Source: Peribacillus muralis
Lineage (GTDB): Bacteria; Bacillota; Bacilli; Bacillales; DSM-1321
NCBI RefSeq assembly: GCF_001439925.1
Contig: NZ_LMBV01000007.1
Location: forward strand, 101,822-136,211
Reading direction: 5' to 3'
Length of the DNA: 34,390 nt
Within the stretch, counting starts at the first letter, position 1. Each line of letters begins with the position of its first letter. Shown in pieces: positions 8,084 through 16,329 of the stretch. The notes beneath the pieces were generated by a model, which saw only the letters and a list, made by a program, of their open reading frames with translations, was not told where the DNA came from and ran no database searches. The translations under genes were made by a program, and so were the position numbers.

Positions 8084-9720
8084 CACATCGCCTTCAAGCT
8101 AAGCGCGCAAGAGATAATATAAAAGTGTGTGCTATGGTAACACTAAAAATGCGCATTACAAAAAATACCATCAAATAGGTTTTTTTAAAAAATATTAGGC
8201 AACTTTAAGTTTTTGTGACGTACAATCATACACAATACATAAGATATCAAAGACCTTTTTCTTGTTATAACGATGACATTTCCGTCCGTTTTTCTCCAAA
8301 AGGTGAAACAGACGTAGAAAAAATTTTGATAATTCTTTGGCGTCCTTTTGTAATCCTTGATAAAACAATAAATAATAGTCTTTTATCATATAGATTGATT
8401 TATATTCACTTAACTCCTTCTTTTTCTTATCTAAAAGTAACTGACGCATTCTAAACATTGTAGATGAACAGAGTAAAATGCTAATAAGTTGCCCATACAA
8501 GTGACACTCTAAGCGTTCCCTCTTAATCTCTTTGCACTTGTCAATTTGAAAGAAAGATTTCCATGTCTTAAATAGAATTTCAATCTGCCAACGTAACGAA
8601 TACAGTTCATGAATATGTTCCGTTGGAACGTCCTCTAATGAAAGATTTGTAATATATACGTTCATTCCACTTAATCGTTTGCTTCGGTCTTTATAGGTAA
8701 TGCCCTTCTTCTATTCTTTTTTTGCTTGTTCTTTCAATCTTTTCTCTGTTTGTACCTCAGTTAGTCGATGACTAATCACTCGGGCGGGTAGTTTTTGATA
8801 CAGCCCAATGTATGCTTCTGAAATTTCAAGTGTTTGACCAGGTTGTAATTGATTCATAAGCTCTTCCGTGTCTAACTGAATAAAGAGAGTACCTTTCTTC
8901 ACAGTCCCATTCCGAAAAAACTCTGGTTCATCATTCTTACGATATATACGAGAATTCAACTTCAAACGCGAGACATAGTAAGCACCTTCATCATTCATTT
9001 TCTGTAAGTCGTGTAAGTCGAAATACCCTAAATCCCTTATGTATAAGTCTTTCGGTTGAATGGTTAGTAGACTTGTGGAACCGAAGGTTTTATCATTTTC
9101 TCTCCCTTCTCCTACATAAACGTGGAGGAACTTCCCACTCAATAAGTCATATTCAAGTTGGATTTTAACACCTGCGGTATGGCTACTTCCGCCAGAACCT
9201 TGATAATGTGAAGCAAACTGATCTGGAGGTTGAAATGTTGTAGAATCTAGGATCCGAATACGTTTAAAAGTCGTGGAGTATGGATGAAGTATTTCTTGTG
9301 TTGAATGAATTCTTAGAGTTAGAAGATTAGCTAGTACTTGTTGAAGAAACTGTACGGCTGAACCATTAAATCGTTGATTAAGCCCTTTGGGGCTCATGAG
9401 GACACACCTGTAGATGCTTCGAGACGGCTACACAATTGTATGAGTGGTGTACTCGCGACCTGTTGACTAAGCCACACACATAAAGCAATGAATTCTTGTG
9501 CTTGATATTTACTTGTACGTTGAACAAATCCAACTTCTTTAGCTAATTGTTGTAGAGAAGATGGAGATAAGTAGTTTTGAAGTTCTTGAGAAAAGAGATT
9601 CATTTCGTCTGAAACAGAAAAACTCATAGAAAACGCCATCCTTGCTGTATATTTCTACAAAAAGAATAGCGTTTTTTTCGTTATGATGATACAAATTCAC
9701 CTTAGCTTGATGGCGATGTG
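8084..9720 (-). mobile_element. IS231-like insertion sequence (IS4 family), near full length
   Basis: About 1.64 kb with a transposase on the minus strand. The outer ends, taken with the flanking bases, form a 30-bp inverted repeat (8074-8103 versus the complement of 9701-9730) with 28 identities. The inner part resembles IS231 ends (CATCGCC, CATCAAG, CTAAG). The outermost ten bases contain the near-palindrome GGGGTACC, so it is unclear whether they belong to the element or are a duplicated target; IS231 is known to prefer GGG-N5-CCC type targets. The element abuts the right end of the decayed copy at 7740-8074. Confidence 0.85.
8195..9639 (-). pseudogene. IS231-like transposase, broken by frameshift and stop
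   Basis: DDE transposase of the IS4 family, about 480 residues if whole. Three pieces are seen: 9639-9394 (81 residues, ending ASTGVSS), 9397-8711 (starting MSPKGLNQRFNG, overlapping the first by ATGA), and the stretch after an in-frame TAG at 8713-8711, continuing in the same frame through KKGITYKDRSKRLSGMNVYITN to the stop at 8195. The YREK signature of IS4 enzymes is intact near the C-terminus: Tyr, Arg, Glu and Lys spaced in YSLRWQIEILFKTWK. Some IS231 members naturally have overlapping frames at the first junction, but the amber codon should abolish a full-length product. Probably immobile unless helped in trans. Confidence 0.9.
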
Positions 9721-9824
9721 GTGGTACCCCTTTACTAAAAAGATACATTCCCCTAACATTTACTTAAAACTGTTTTTATAAAATTATCGTGTTCGTAATT
9801 TCAATACTAAGGAGGATCGACAAA

Positions 9825-11408
9825 GTGTTACACAAATTCAAATCAATAACGGCCTTGGCTCTCAGCCTTACCATCCTTTCTCAAGGTCTGCCAGTGGCTG
9901 CAATAGAAGCAGGAGACAACAACCAGACGAATTCTGGAGGTCGATGGATGAAAGGGGAATTTCACGCCCATACCGCTCAGTCCGACGATACTCAGCAGTC
10001 TCCTCTTAAAAGCGTGCTCGACAAAGCGTTTGACAAGTATGATATGGATTGGATGGCAATTTCCGATCACTTAAGAATGTCTACACGGGATGATGAAGGA
10101 AACACGATTCCGGGTGGACCGATTCCCTTGTCACAGGGAATCATTCAATATCAAGCTCCGAAAATAAAACAACTGCAGGAAACAGGCAAATATCGAAATA
10201 AAATTATCTTTTCAGGATTTGAATGGGACATGCCTACTTACGAGCATCTCAGCATCGGCATTGTAGGCGACCAGGCCGGATCAGCGAAAAGTTTGAAAGC
10301 GGGAAATCAGTTCGAGTATTTGTTTACGGACCGAGATGAAAAGATGTTTGATCCAGCGGATGTAGCCGTCTGGAAAGCACAGGACCAAAGAGCCTACACT
10401 ACTCGCGAAGATGCTCGTAAAGCGCTGGGATGGCTTGAGAAAAATTATAAGAAGACAAGTTATGTCCTTTTGAATCACCCTTCAAGAAAAAGGGTGTACA
10501 CCATTTCGGATTTCCGTGACTTTAACAATATCGCTCCAAACGTCGTATTTGGATTTGAAGGCATGCCCGGCAACCAGATGGAACCCGACAGAGGTGGCTT
10601 AAACCTGACCACGCCAGAAAACCGGACTTACGGTGGTTCTGATTACATGCTTGCTAAATTGGGTGGCACATGGGATGCACTCCTCGGAGAAGGACGCCGA
10701 TTCTGGAACTTTGCTAATTCAGACTCCCATTTTGAAATCAGTGATAACCGCCTCTACTCCAGCGGATACTGGCCTGGTAAGTACTCTAAAAATTATACGT
10801 GGATAAACGGATCTACGATGCAGTCTGTCCTGGACGGCATGCGGTCGGGGAAATCGTTCTCTGTTTTCGGAGATTTAATTAACGCACTTGATTTCCAAGT
10901 TGCAAGCTCCAACAGAAAGGCAGAAATGGGCGGTGTCCTTAAAGTAAATGAAGGACAAATGGTCAAAATTACGATCCGATTCAAGAGCCCAAAAAAGAAC
11001 AACAACGGCGATCGGGTTCAAGTGGATCATGTTGATCTAATTTCCGGTGATGTAACCGGGAAAACCGTACCAGGCACAGCAACTTACAGCAAGGACACCA
11101 ACGATACGACTAAAGTCGTTAAACGCTTCACAAGCAAAGACTGGAAAACCGATCGCGCTGGCTACAATGTCATCTCTTATAAAGTGAAAGCGAACAAGGA
11201 CCAATATTTCCGTCTGAGAGGCACGAATCTAGGGGTGAATGTCCCTGGAGAAACGAGCAACGGTGAGCCGTTAATCGATCCAAAGACTGACATAGAAGAC
11301 AACGAAACCCGATTTGGTCAAATCAACAAACGGAACTATAAAGACCTGTGGTTTTATTCCAACCCTATCTTCGTAAGTGTCAAGCCAAAAACCGGTCAAG
11401 AGTCTTAA
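9825..11408 (+). CDS. secreted PHP-domain metallo-hydrolase
   Basis: A 527-residue exported protein with a PHP-type metallophosphoesterase fold. The GTG at 9825 is chosen because GGAGG ends 9 nt before it and the N-terminus then becomes a clean Sec signal peptide (MLHKFKS, hydrophobic core, then LPVAAIEA as likely cleavage region). The expected metal-binding residues are visible: HAH at 47-49, ISDH ending at 82, GFEWD with Glu133, LNHPSR with His218, and NSDSH at about 299-302. A C-terminal beta-rich region follows after about residue 350. Family members hydrolyse phosphate esters; the substrate here is unknown. It stands alone between an IS231-like element and an IS231-ended mini-element, and its GC content looks higher than its left-hand neighbours. 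Confidence 0.8.
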   Translation: MLHKFKSITALALSLTILSQGLPVAAIEAGDNNQTNSGGRWMKGEFHAHTAQSDDTQQSPLKSVLDKAFDKYDMDWMAISDHLRMSTRDDEGNTIPGGPIPLSQGIIQYQAPKIKQLQETGKYRNKIIFSGFEWDMPTYEHLSIGIVGDQAGSAKSLKAGNQFEYLFTDRDEKMFDPADVAVWKAQDQRAYTTREDARKALGWLEKNYKKTSYVLLNHPSRKRVYTISDFRDFNNIAPNVVFGFEGMPGNQMEPDRGGLNLTTPENRTYGGSDYMLAKLGGTWDALLGEGRRFWNFANSDSHFEISDNRLYSSGYWPGKYSKNYTWINGSTMQSVLDGMRSGKSFSVFGDLINALDFQVASSNRKAEMGGVLKVNEGQMVKITIRFKSPKKNNNGDRVQVDHVDLISGDVTGKTVPGTATYSKDTNDTTKVVKRFTSKDWKTDRAGYNVISYKVKANKDQYFRLRGTNLGVNVPGETSNGEPLIDPKTDIEDNETRFGQINKRNYKDLWFYSNPIFVSVKPKTGQES

Positions 11409-11430
11409 TTTTCATTTATGGGGTACCGCC

Positions 11431-11549
11431 CATGCCCATCAACCCAAGGAAATAGGTCACCCTCACCACGATAAATTGAGCTTATAAGTTACAAGAAAGT
11501 CCAAGATTTCGTTCTGGGGGTACTATAAAACTTTAACTTGTTGGGCAAG
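11431..11549. mobile_element. 119-bp IS231-ended mini-element with 10-bp duplications
   Basis: The left end CATGCCCATCAACCCAAGG (11431-11449) is an IS231-type inverted repeat; the right end CTTTAACTTGTTGGGCAAG (11531-11549) is its imperfect inverse. The element is flanked by perfect 10-bp direct repeats GGGTACCGCC at 11421-11430 and 11550-11559, in the size range of IS231 target duplications. No coding capacity. The 28 bases at 11533-11560 are identical to 8058-8085, the right end of the decayed copy upstream. Confidence 0.75.
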
Positions 11550-11602
11550 GGGTACCGCCAGCAAAACGCGCATTTACAACGTTAAGGATAATCCCGTAAT
11601 AA

Positions 11603-11643
11603 AAATCCCAATCTCTCAGTGATATAAATGAGAAATTGGGATT
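11603..11643 (-). terminator. hairpin terminator
   Basis: AAATCCCAATCTCTCA and its near-perfect complement TGAGAAATTGGGATTT form a 16-bp stem with one mismatch. On the minus strand it is followed by TTTTTATT, directly after the stop of the fragment at 11647-11730. It could also stop plus-strand transcripts of the PHP gene. Confidence 0.75.
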
Positions 11644-11646
11644 TAA

Positions 11647-11730
11647 TTATTCAACAATCGCGCCCTTTTCTTGAATAAGACTGATAGTAAGACCATCTTC
11701 AAAAAGTCTCTTTCCATCCACAAACAGAAA
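11647..11730 (-). pseudogene. 3' fragment of an unrecognised gene
   Basis: The minus-strand frame FVDGKRLFEDGLTISLIQEK, continuing GAIVE and a TAA at 11649-11647, is followed at once by a hairpin terminator, which makes it look like the true 3' end of a lost gene. An in-frame stop lies about nine codons upstream. I cannot assign a family. Confidence 0.35.
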
Positions 11731-11791
11731 CAAAATTAGTTAATCCAATGAAAAGGTCGATGTATATGAGAGGGTAATGTTGTCTTTAATC

Positions 11792-11968
11792 AACTTTAGA
11801 CGAATTAATTTGCATTTGGCTCAAAAATATAATGGTGGACAGACCAGCTCCACTGAAATTAACATCTCGTAAATCCGCAGCATTCTAATAGGCTCCCCGA
11901 AAAAAATGAGTTGCTCTTAATTCTTTTCCCTTTATCTTTTTGCCCATCCAATCAGCTCTCGCATGGTT
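11792..11968 (-). pseudogene. pentapeptide-repeat protein, C-terminal remnant
   Basis: The minus-strand translation reads ARADWMGKKIKGKELRAT, then FRGAY, an in-frame TAG, then NAADLRDVNFSGAGLS and IIFLSQMQINSSKVD. The A(D/N)LRxxxFxGAxL periodicity and the IFLxQxQIN ending are typical of bacillar pentapeptide-repeat proteins, which fold as a right-handed beta helix. The interruption by a stop codon and the lack of an N-terminal part show it is a relic. Confidence 0.6.
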
Positions 11969-12028
11969 AAAATGGATTTTCTTGTTCTGCTAAATGCTTT
12001 TTTCAAGGAGCTTTGCTTCGTTTCATAA

Positions 12029-13027
12029 CTATTTGATTTTTAATATTATTTTCCCTTTAGCCCTGCCAGACTCTGCATATTCCATCGCTTTTTGAGCATT
12101 TTCAAAAGGGAAAACTCTATCAATTATAGGTTTGATTTTACCAGTCTCAATAAAGTTTGCGATTATACGTAATTGCTCTCCACTTGGCTTCATAAACAAA
12201 AACGTATATTGAACATTATGCTTTTTTTCAAGCGCAGTAAGTTTATGACTTGCTGCTGAAAACAACAACGTTTTAAAAAATCCGGAACCATATTCTTTGC
12301 CAAAACGAGCATTCGGTAATCCCGAAACGGAAACAATTTTTCCTCCGCTTTTTATCACTTGAAATGATTTTTCGAGAGTCTCGCCCCCAAGTGTATCAAA
12401 TACGGCATCATAGTTTTTCAGTTTCTCTTCAAATTTTTCTGTCTTGTAATTTATAATTTCATCTGCACCAAGGGATTTAACTAAATTCGCACCAGCTTCA
12501 CTGGCAGTCGTTGCAACAGTGGCACCCATTAATTTGGCCAGTTGGATAGCAAAGGTACCGACACCACCAGCCCCAGCTTGAATTAAAATCTTTTGTCCAT
12601 TTTGTAATTGCAAAATGTCTGTTAGGGCTTGATAGGAGGTTAACCCAACCAGTGGGATCGATGCTGCTTCTTCAAAGCTCAAATTTTTTGGCTTTAAGGC
12701 GATGTCATCTTCATGAATTGCGATATATTCAGCAAAAGTACCAATTTTACTCTTCCGTGGACGTGCATATATTTCGTCACCAACTTTAAAACGAGTCACT
12801 TTTGTGCCAACCTTTGCAACGACACCAGAAAAGTCATTCCCTAAGATTAGAGGCATTTTATAGGTAACTAACAATTTCACTTTCCCATCGCGTATCTTAA
12901 AATCAACAGGATTAATACTAGCTGTATGAATTTCTGCGAGTACCTCATATTCACCAATTTCAGGTGTGGGCATTTCTGCCAAACGGATGGGAACTTTCCC
13001 ATACCTATCTATAACTATTGCTTTCAT
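12029..13027 (-). CDS. zinc-independent quinone oxidoreductase / MDR family
   Basis: NAD(P)H-dependent medium-chain dehydrogenase/reductase of the quinone-oxidoreductase branch, 332 residues. The GroES-like catalytic part covers about 1-120 (ASINPVDFKIRDG, LGNDFSGVV) and the Rossmann part begins with AGAGGVGTFAIQLAK at 151-165. The structural and catalytic Cys/His zinc ligands of alcohol dehydrogenases are absent, which fits reduction of quinones or enones. A GGAGGT ribosome site lies 8-9 nt before the ATG. A partial ArsR-type regulator lies just upstream in the same direction (40-bp gap), so the pair may have been a stress-responsive operon. Confidence 0.88.
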   Translation of the reverse strand: MKAIVIDRYGKVPIRLAEMPTPEIGEYEVLAEIHTASINPVDFKIRDGKVKLLVTYKMPLILGNDFSGVVAKVGTKVTRFKVGDEIYARPRKSKIGTFAEYIAIHEDDIALKPKNLSFEEAASIPLVGLTSYQALTDILQLQNGQKILIQAGAGGVGTFAIQLAKLMGATVATTASEAGANLVKSLGADEIINYKTEKFEEKLKNYDAVFDTLGGETLEKSFQVIKSGGKIVSVSGLPNARFGKEYGSGFFKTLLFSAASHKLTALEKKHNVQYTFLFMKPSGEQLRIIANFIETGKIKPIIDRVFPFENAQKAMEYAESGRAKGKIILKIK

Positions 13028-13067
13028 AGCCTATACCTCCCAATAATGTTCGTTTAAATTCATCATT

Positions 13068-13343
13068 TCAATAAAAATTCTGCATGAACTTATCAATATC
13101 CAACACAAGCGTTTTTAATAAACCTAATTCTGTACGTACATTAATATAATAAAAATTTTTTGTCCCTTCTTTACGCATTAAAATAACTCCGGCATCTCGT
13201 AAAATCTTAAGATGATGGGACACAGCGGGTCGAGAAAGATGTGTTTGTTCAGTGATTTCATCCACACGCAATCCTGTTTGACAATCCGTCCCCATTAGAA
13301 CTAACAAGATCGATTGACGTGTTTCATCACCAGGTCTTCTAAA
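13068..13343 (-). pseudogene. ArsR-family regulator, 5' end missing
   Basis: A winged-helix repressor of the ArsR/SmtB type: GDETRQSILLVLM, then VDEITEQTHLSRPAVSHHLK, LRDAGVI and the wing KEGTKNFYYIN. The open frame extends upstream of the first possible start (TTG at 13307) through FRRPGDETRQSI, which is family sequence, yet there is no ATG, GTG or TTG before the stop at about 13385. The usual N-terminal helix is therefore lost. It might still be translated from TTG 13307 as 79 residues lacking helix 1. No Cys metal-site motif is obvious in the retained part apart from one Cys in GTDCQTG. Confidence 0.65.
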
Positions 13344-13432
13344 AAGAAAAAGCGATTTTCTATTGTAAAAATAAAAAGTGAGAAATCATTATCTTTAAAA
13401 ACTTAAAAAAACTTAAAATAATGCAAATATAA

Positions 13433-13461
13433 TTGCAATTAAAATTAAACAGACTTATAAT
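13433..13461 (+). promoter_or_regulatory. sigma-A promoter upstream of the amidohydrolase module
   Basis: TTGCAA (13433-13438) and a perfect TATAAT (13456-13461) are exactly 17 bp apart. The sequence around it (ACTTATAATTAC, then a GGTGAGAT ribosome site) resembles the promoter region of the DeoR gene at 16494-16545, showing that it came from a related gene start. Confidence 0.7.
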
Positions 13462-13480
13462 TACTTATAAGGGTGAGATT

Positions 13481-13636
13481 ATGTTACTGACGATTGTTAA
13501 CTGAATAATATCCAAAAATACAACTAGAATAAATAGTCGAATTTGGAATAAAAGAGTAAAATCCATCAAATGTGGGTGGGTTGAATCGTCCTTTTTGTTA
13601 TTCAATGAAGTCTATAATTATGATCATCTTAGAAAC
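13481..13636 (+). pseudogene. decayed DeoR-family gene, 5' remnant
   Basis: The GGTGAGAT-NATG start and later codons resemble the beginning of the intact DeoR gene at 16543: ATGTTACTG versus ATGCTACAG, a stretch giving KRVKSIKCG against KRKIIRIRG, and LLFNEVYNYDHLRNYM against LLSNEVHNYGERMNM. About 70 bp are deleted in the middle relative to the intact copy and the frame is interrupted by a TGA at 13502. The remnant ends just before the ribosome site of the amidohydrolase. Confidence 0.65.
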
Positions 13637-13663
13637 TACATGTACAAGAGGAGGATTTTACAG

Positions 13664-15100
13664 GTGGATCAGAAAAAGGATGGTTTGTCCCGCAGAAAGT
13701 TTATAGGTAACGTCTGTAAAATTGGCGGCGCTTCCGCTGTTCTCGGTGTCACGGACACGATGGGATTATTCATGCCTGAGATGGCAAGTGCGGATGCAGA
13801 GAAAAAGAAGACTGGCAATAACGCCAAAAGACCAGGAAAAAACAGTTCCTACATGTTGTTGAATGTTCGTTTGGAAAGTGGATACAAGTATGAAGATGGC
13901 GAGGTTGTGGCAACCGAAACCGTATTGCGCAACATACATATTGTTAAAGGCATCATTACCAAAATACTAGATACTAAGTCTCCTTACGGAAAAGGTATCG
14001 ATTGCTATGATGCGAAAGGCATGCTACTACTTCCTTCGTTTAGAGATATGCATATTCATTTGGATAAAACCTTTTATGGCGGTCCTTGGAGAGCGGCAGC
14101 CACAAGGAAAAATGGGATTTTCGATATGATTACCTTGGAGCAGTCGCTGCTACTGGAGCTGCTTCCTACTGCCCAAGAGCGTGCGGAAAAATTAATTGAA
14201 CTAATTCTTGGCTACGGCTCGACATATGTCAGAAGTCATTGCAACATCGATCCAGTCGTTGGACTAAAAAATCTTGAGAAACTCAATCGTGCCTTAGAGA
14301 ATTATTCAGATAAAATATCACATGAAATTGTTGGCTTTCCTCAACATGGCTTGCTTCGTTCCAATGCTGAAGGACTGATACGCGACGCAATGCATCTCGG
14401 AGTTACACATGTTGGCGGACTAGACCCAACCAAGGTCGACGGGGATATGGAAAAATCGTTGCAAACCATGGTGCAAATCGCAGTAGACTATAAAGCAGGT
14501 ATTGATATTCACCTTCATGAAGGTGGCGAAACTGGCATAAAGGCAATTAGTAGATTGGCAGATCTGACTGAGGAAGCCGGTCTGCAGGGAAAAGTGACCA
14601 TCAGCCATGCGTTCTCGCTCGCCTCGTTAGCGGATGGAGCCGACATAGAAATGGCAAACCGTCTTGCATCGCTCGGTATCTCTATCGCCTCAACTGTTCC
14701 AATGGGTAAAGACGTTATGCCGATTCCGCTACTTCAAAAGCAGAAGGTAAACGTTATGCTTGGTAATGACAGTATTACCGATCACTGGTCACCATTCGGG
14801 ATTGGCGATACGCTGCAGAAGGCACATCTCGCTGCCGATTTGTATGGGTGGTCAAACGAATACAACCTGTCTCGCTCGCTCTCCCTTGCTACCGGTGGCA
14901 TTACACCGTTAAACGAGTCAGGCAAGCAAATTTGGCCAAAGGTTGGCGATGCCGCAACCGCTATACTCGTTCCAGCAAGCTGCTCGGCCGAAGCAGTAGC
15001 TCGTCTGCCTAAGCGCGCTGCCGTATTGCATAAGGGTACTTTGTCTTCGGGTTCTCTTGATAGCGTGAATTCTAAAACACCCAAGTTTACTATTCATTAA
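13664..15100 (+). CDS. Tat-exported cytosine-deaminase-like amidohydrolase
   Basis: A 478-residue metal-dependent amidohydrolase (cytosine deaminase/AtzC-like branch). GTG 13664 is chosen: GAGGAGG lies about 8 nt upstream and the product begins with a twin-arginine signal, SRRKFIG at 9-15, followed by a hydrophobic stretch. The longer frame from 13595 only adds residues of a dead DeoR gene. Barrel motifs are intact: MHIHLDKTF (His130, His132), SHCN (His192), IDIHLHEGGE (His283, Glu286), TISHA (His315) and the catalytic-type Asp369 in GNDSITDHW. It should deaminate or hydrolyse a cyclic amide outside the membrane; the substrate is unknown. The next two genes encode TatA and TatC, so it probably has a dedicated export route. 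Confidence 0.82.
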   Translation: MDQKKDGLSRRKFIGNVCKIGGASAVLGVTDTMGLFMPEMASADAEKKKTGNNAKRPGKNSSYMLLNVRLESGYKYEDGEVVATETVLRNIHIVKGIITKILDTKSPYGKGIDCYDAKGMLLLPSFRDMHIHLDKTFYGGPWRAAATRKNGIFDMITLEQSLLLELLPTAQERAEKLIELILGYGSTYVRSHCNIDPVVGLKNLEKLNRALENYSDKISHEIVGFPQHGLLRSNAEGLIRDAMHLGVTHVGGLDPTKVDGDMEKSLQTMVQIAVDYKAGIDIHLHEGGETGIKAISRLADLTEEAGLQGKVTISHAFSLASLADGADIEMANRLASLGISIASTVPMGKDVMPIPLLQKQKVNVMLGNDSITDHWSPFGIGDTLQKAHLAADLYGWSNEYNLSRSLSLATGGITPLNESGKQIWPKVGDAATAILVPASCSAEAVARLPKRAAVLHKGTLSSGSLDSVNSKTPKFTIH

Positions 15101-15327
15101 GAAACTTGGTGAATGAGTTACATGAGCACAGTAGCGTACATAAGTTTGAGTGAGAAAGAGTGTCTAATCTAAATAGCGTGATTTTTCAATGTTTATGTTG
15201 CTTCGGACTATCCCTTTCCTAATCGGAATCAAGGATGGGAAACTGGATAAGAATATAGATTATTTTTGCTAAAGCTATTAGCTTTTAAAAAACGGATTAC
15301 AAAATATGAATACCCATGGGGGAAGTT

Positions 15328-15516
15328 ATGCTTCAAAATATTGGAATACCAGGATTGGTGCTAGTATTAGTGATTGCTCTTATTATTTTCGGGCCTTCAA
15401 AGTTACCAGAAATCGGAAGGGCGTTTGGTTCAACATTAAGAGAATTTAAAAAGTCTACTAGAGAACTTGTAGCAGATGACACAAATGCAAAAGAGACCAA
15501 TAAGAAAGAAAACTAA
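15328..15516 (+). CDS. tatA: twin-arginine translocase subunit TatA (TatAd-like)
   Basis: Pore-forming component of the Tat system, 62 residues: one N-terminal membrane helix ([17 protein letters not shown]), the [14 protein letters not shown] hinge, an amphipathic helix and a charged tail. ATG 15328 is preferred to ATG 15316 because the GGGGGAA site lies between them and the TatAd start MLxNIGIPG is then reproduced. The first 38 residues are almost identical to those of the second TatA at 20631. It lies 227 bp after the amidohydrolase, 62 bp before tatC. In Gram-positive minimal Tat systems TatA also does the job of TatB. Confidence 0.93.
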   Translation: MLQNIGIPGLVLVLVIALIIFGPSKLPEIGRAFGSTLREFKKSTRELVADDTNAKETNKKEN

Positions 15517-15578
15517 TCTAATAAATGAAGAGGGGATGTAGGATCTGTCTTACATCTTTTTTTCCTGGAGTGATGAAG

Positions 15579-16316
15579 TTGGAAAATCAAAACACGAGCA
15601 TAATTCAGCACCTTGAGGAGCTACGTAAACGTTTAATTATCACTTTGGTCGTATTCCTGCTGTTCCTCATTCTGACATTTATATATGTTCAAGACATTTA
15701 TAATATAATAGTAAAAGATTTGCCGTTTAAACTAGCTGTGTTAGGTCCGAGTGATATCATAGTCGTTTACTTAATTATTGCCTCCGTCGTTGCCATCTCG
15801 GCTACTATACCTGTTGCTGCACACCAAGCTTGGCTTTTTGTAGGTCCAGCGTTAACACTAAAAGAACGCAAAGTTACTAGTGCTTACATACCTGCACTAT
15901 TTATTTTATTCATATTAGGAATAAGTTTTGGTTACTTTATCTTATTACCTCTCGTACTGAATTTTTTAATGTCGCTATCAAACGATATGTTCACTACGTT
16001 CTTTACAACGGAAAAATATTTCCGGTTTTTGCTTCAGATGACATTGCCTTTTGGATTTCTGTTTGAAATGCCCGTTGTCATCATGTTTTTAACAAGTTTA
16101 GGAATTATAAATCCATACCGTTTACAAAAGATTAGGAAATATTCTTACTTTATTTTAATAGTAATTTCCATTTTAATTACTCCACCAGACTTTATATCAG
16201 ATATCCTAGTTACGATACCTTTATTAGTCTTATATGAAAGCAGTGTCAGCTTATCTAAATTCGTATATAACCGAAAGGAAAAAAAAGCAAAAAAAGAGAT
16301 GTTTGAATCTGTTTAA
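15579..16316 (+). CDS. tatC: twin-arginine translocase subunit TatC (TatCd-like)
   Basis: Signal-recognising core of the Tat translocase, about 245 residues, six membrane spans. Family blocks include HLEELRKRL near the start, KLAVLGPSDI, AAHQAWLFVGPALT, GYFILLPLVLNFL, EMPVVIMFL and ITPPDFISDI. TTG 15579 gives an 8-nt spacing from CTGGAG and a normal N-terminus; ATG 15573 is only 2-3 nt from that site and the longer frame from 15525 adds non-family residues. It binds RR signals such as that of the amidohydrolase two genes upstream. It resembles the second TatC (20950) but is clearly diverged, so the two are old paralogues or one was acquired. Confidence 0.93.
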   Translation: MENQNTSIIQHLEELRKRLIITLVVFLLFLILTFIYVQDIYNIIVKDLPFKLAVLGPSDIIVVYLIIASVVAISATIPVAAHQAWLFVGPALTLKERKVTSAYIPALFILFILGISFGYFILLPLVLNFLMSLSNDMFTTFFTTEKYFRFLLQMTLPFGFLFEMPVVIMFLTSLGIINPYRLQKIRKYSYFILIVISILITPPDFISDILVTIPLLVLYESSVSLSKFVYNRKEKKAKKEMFESV

Positions 16317-16329
16317 AAACGCCCTACCA

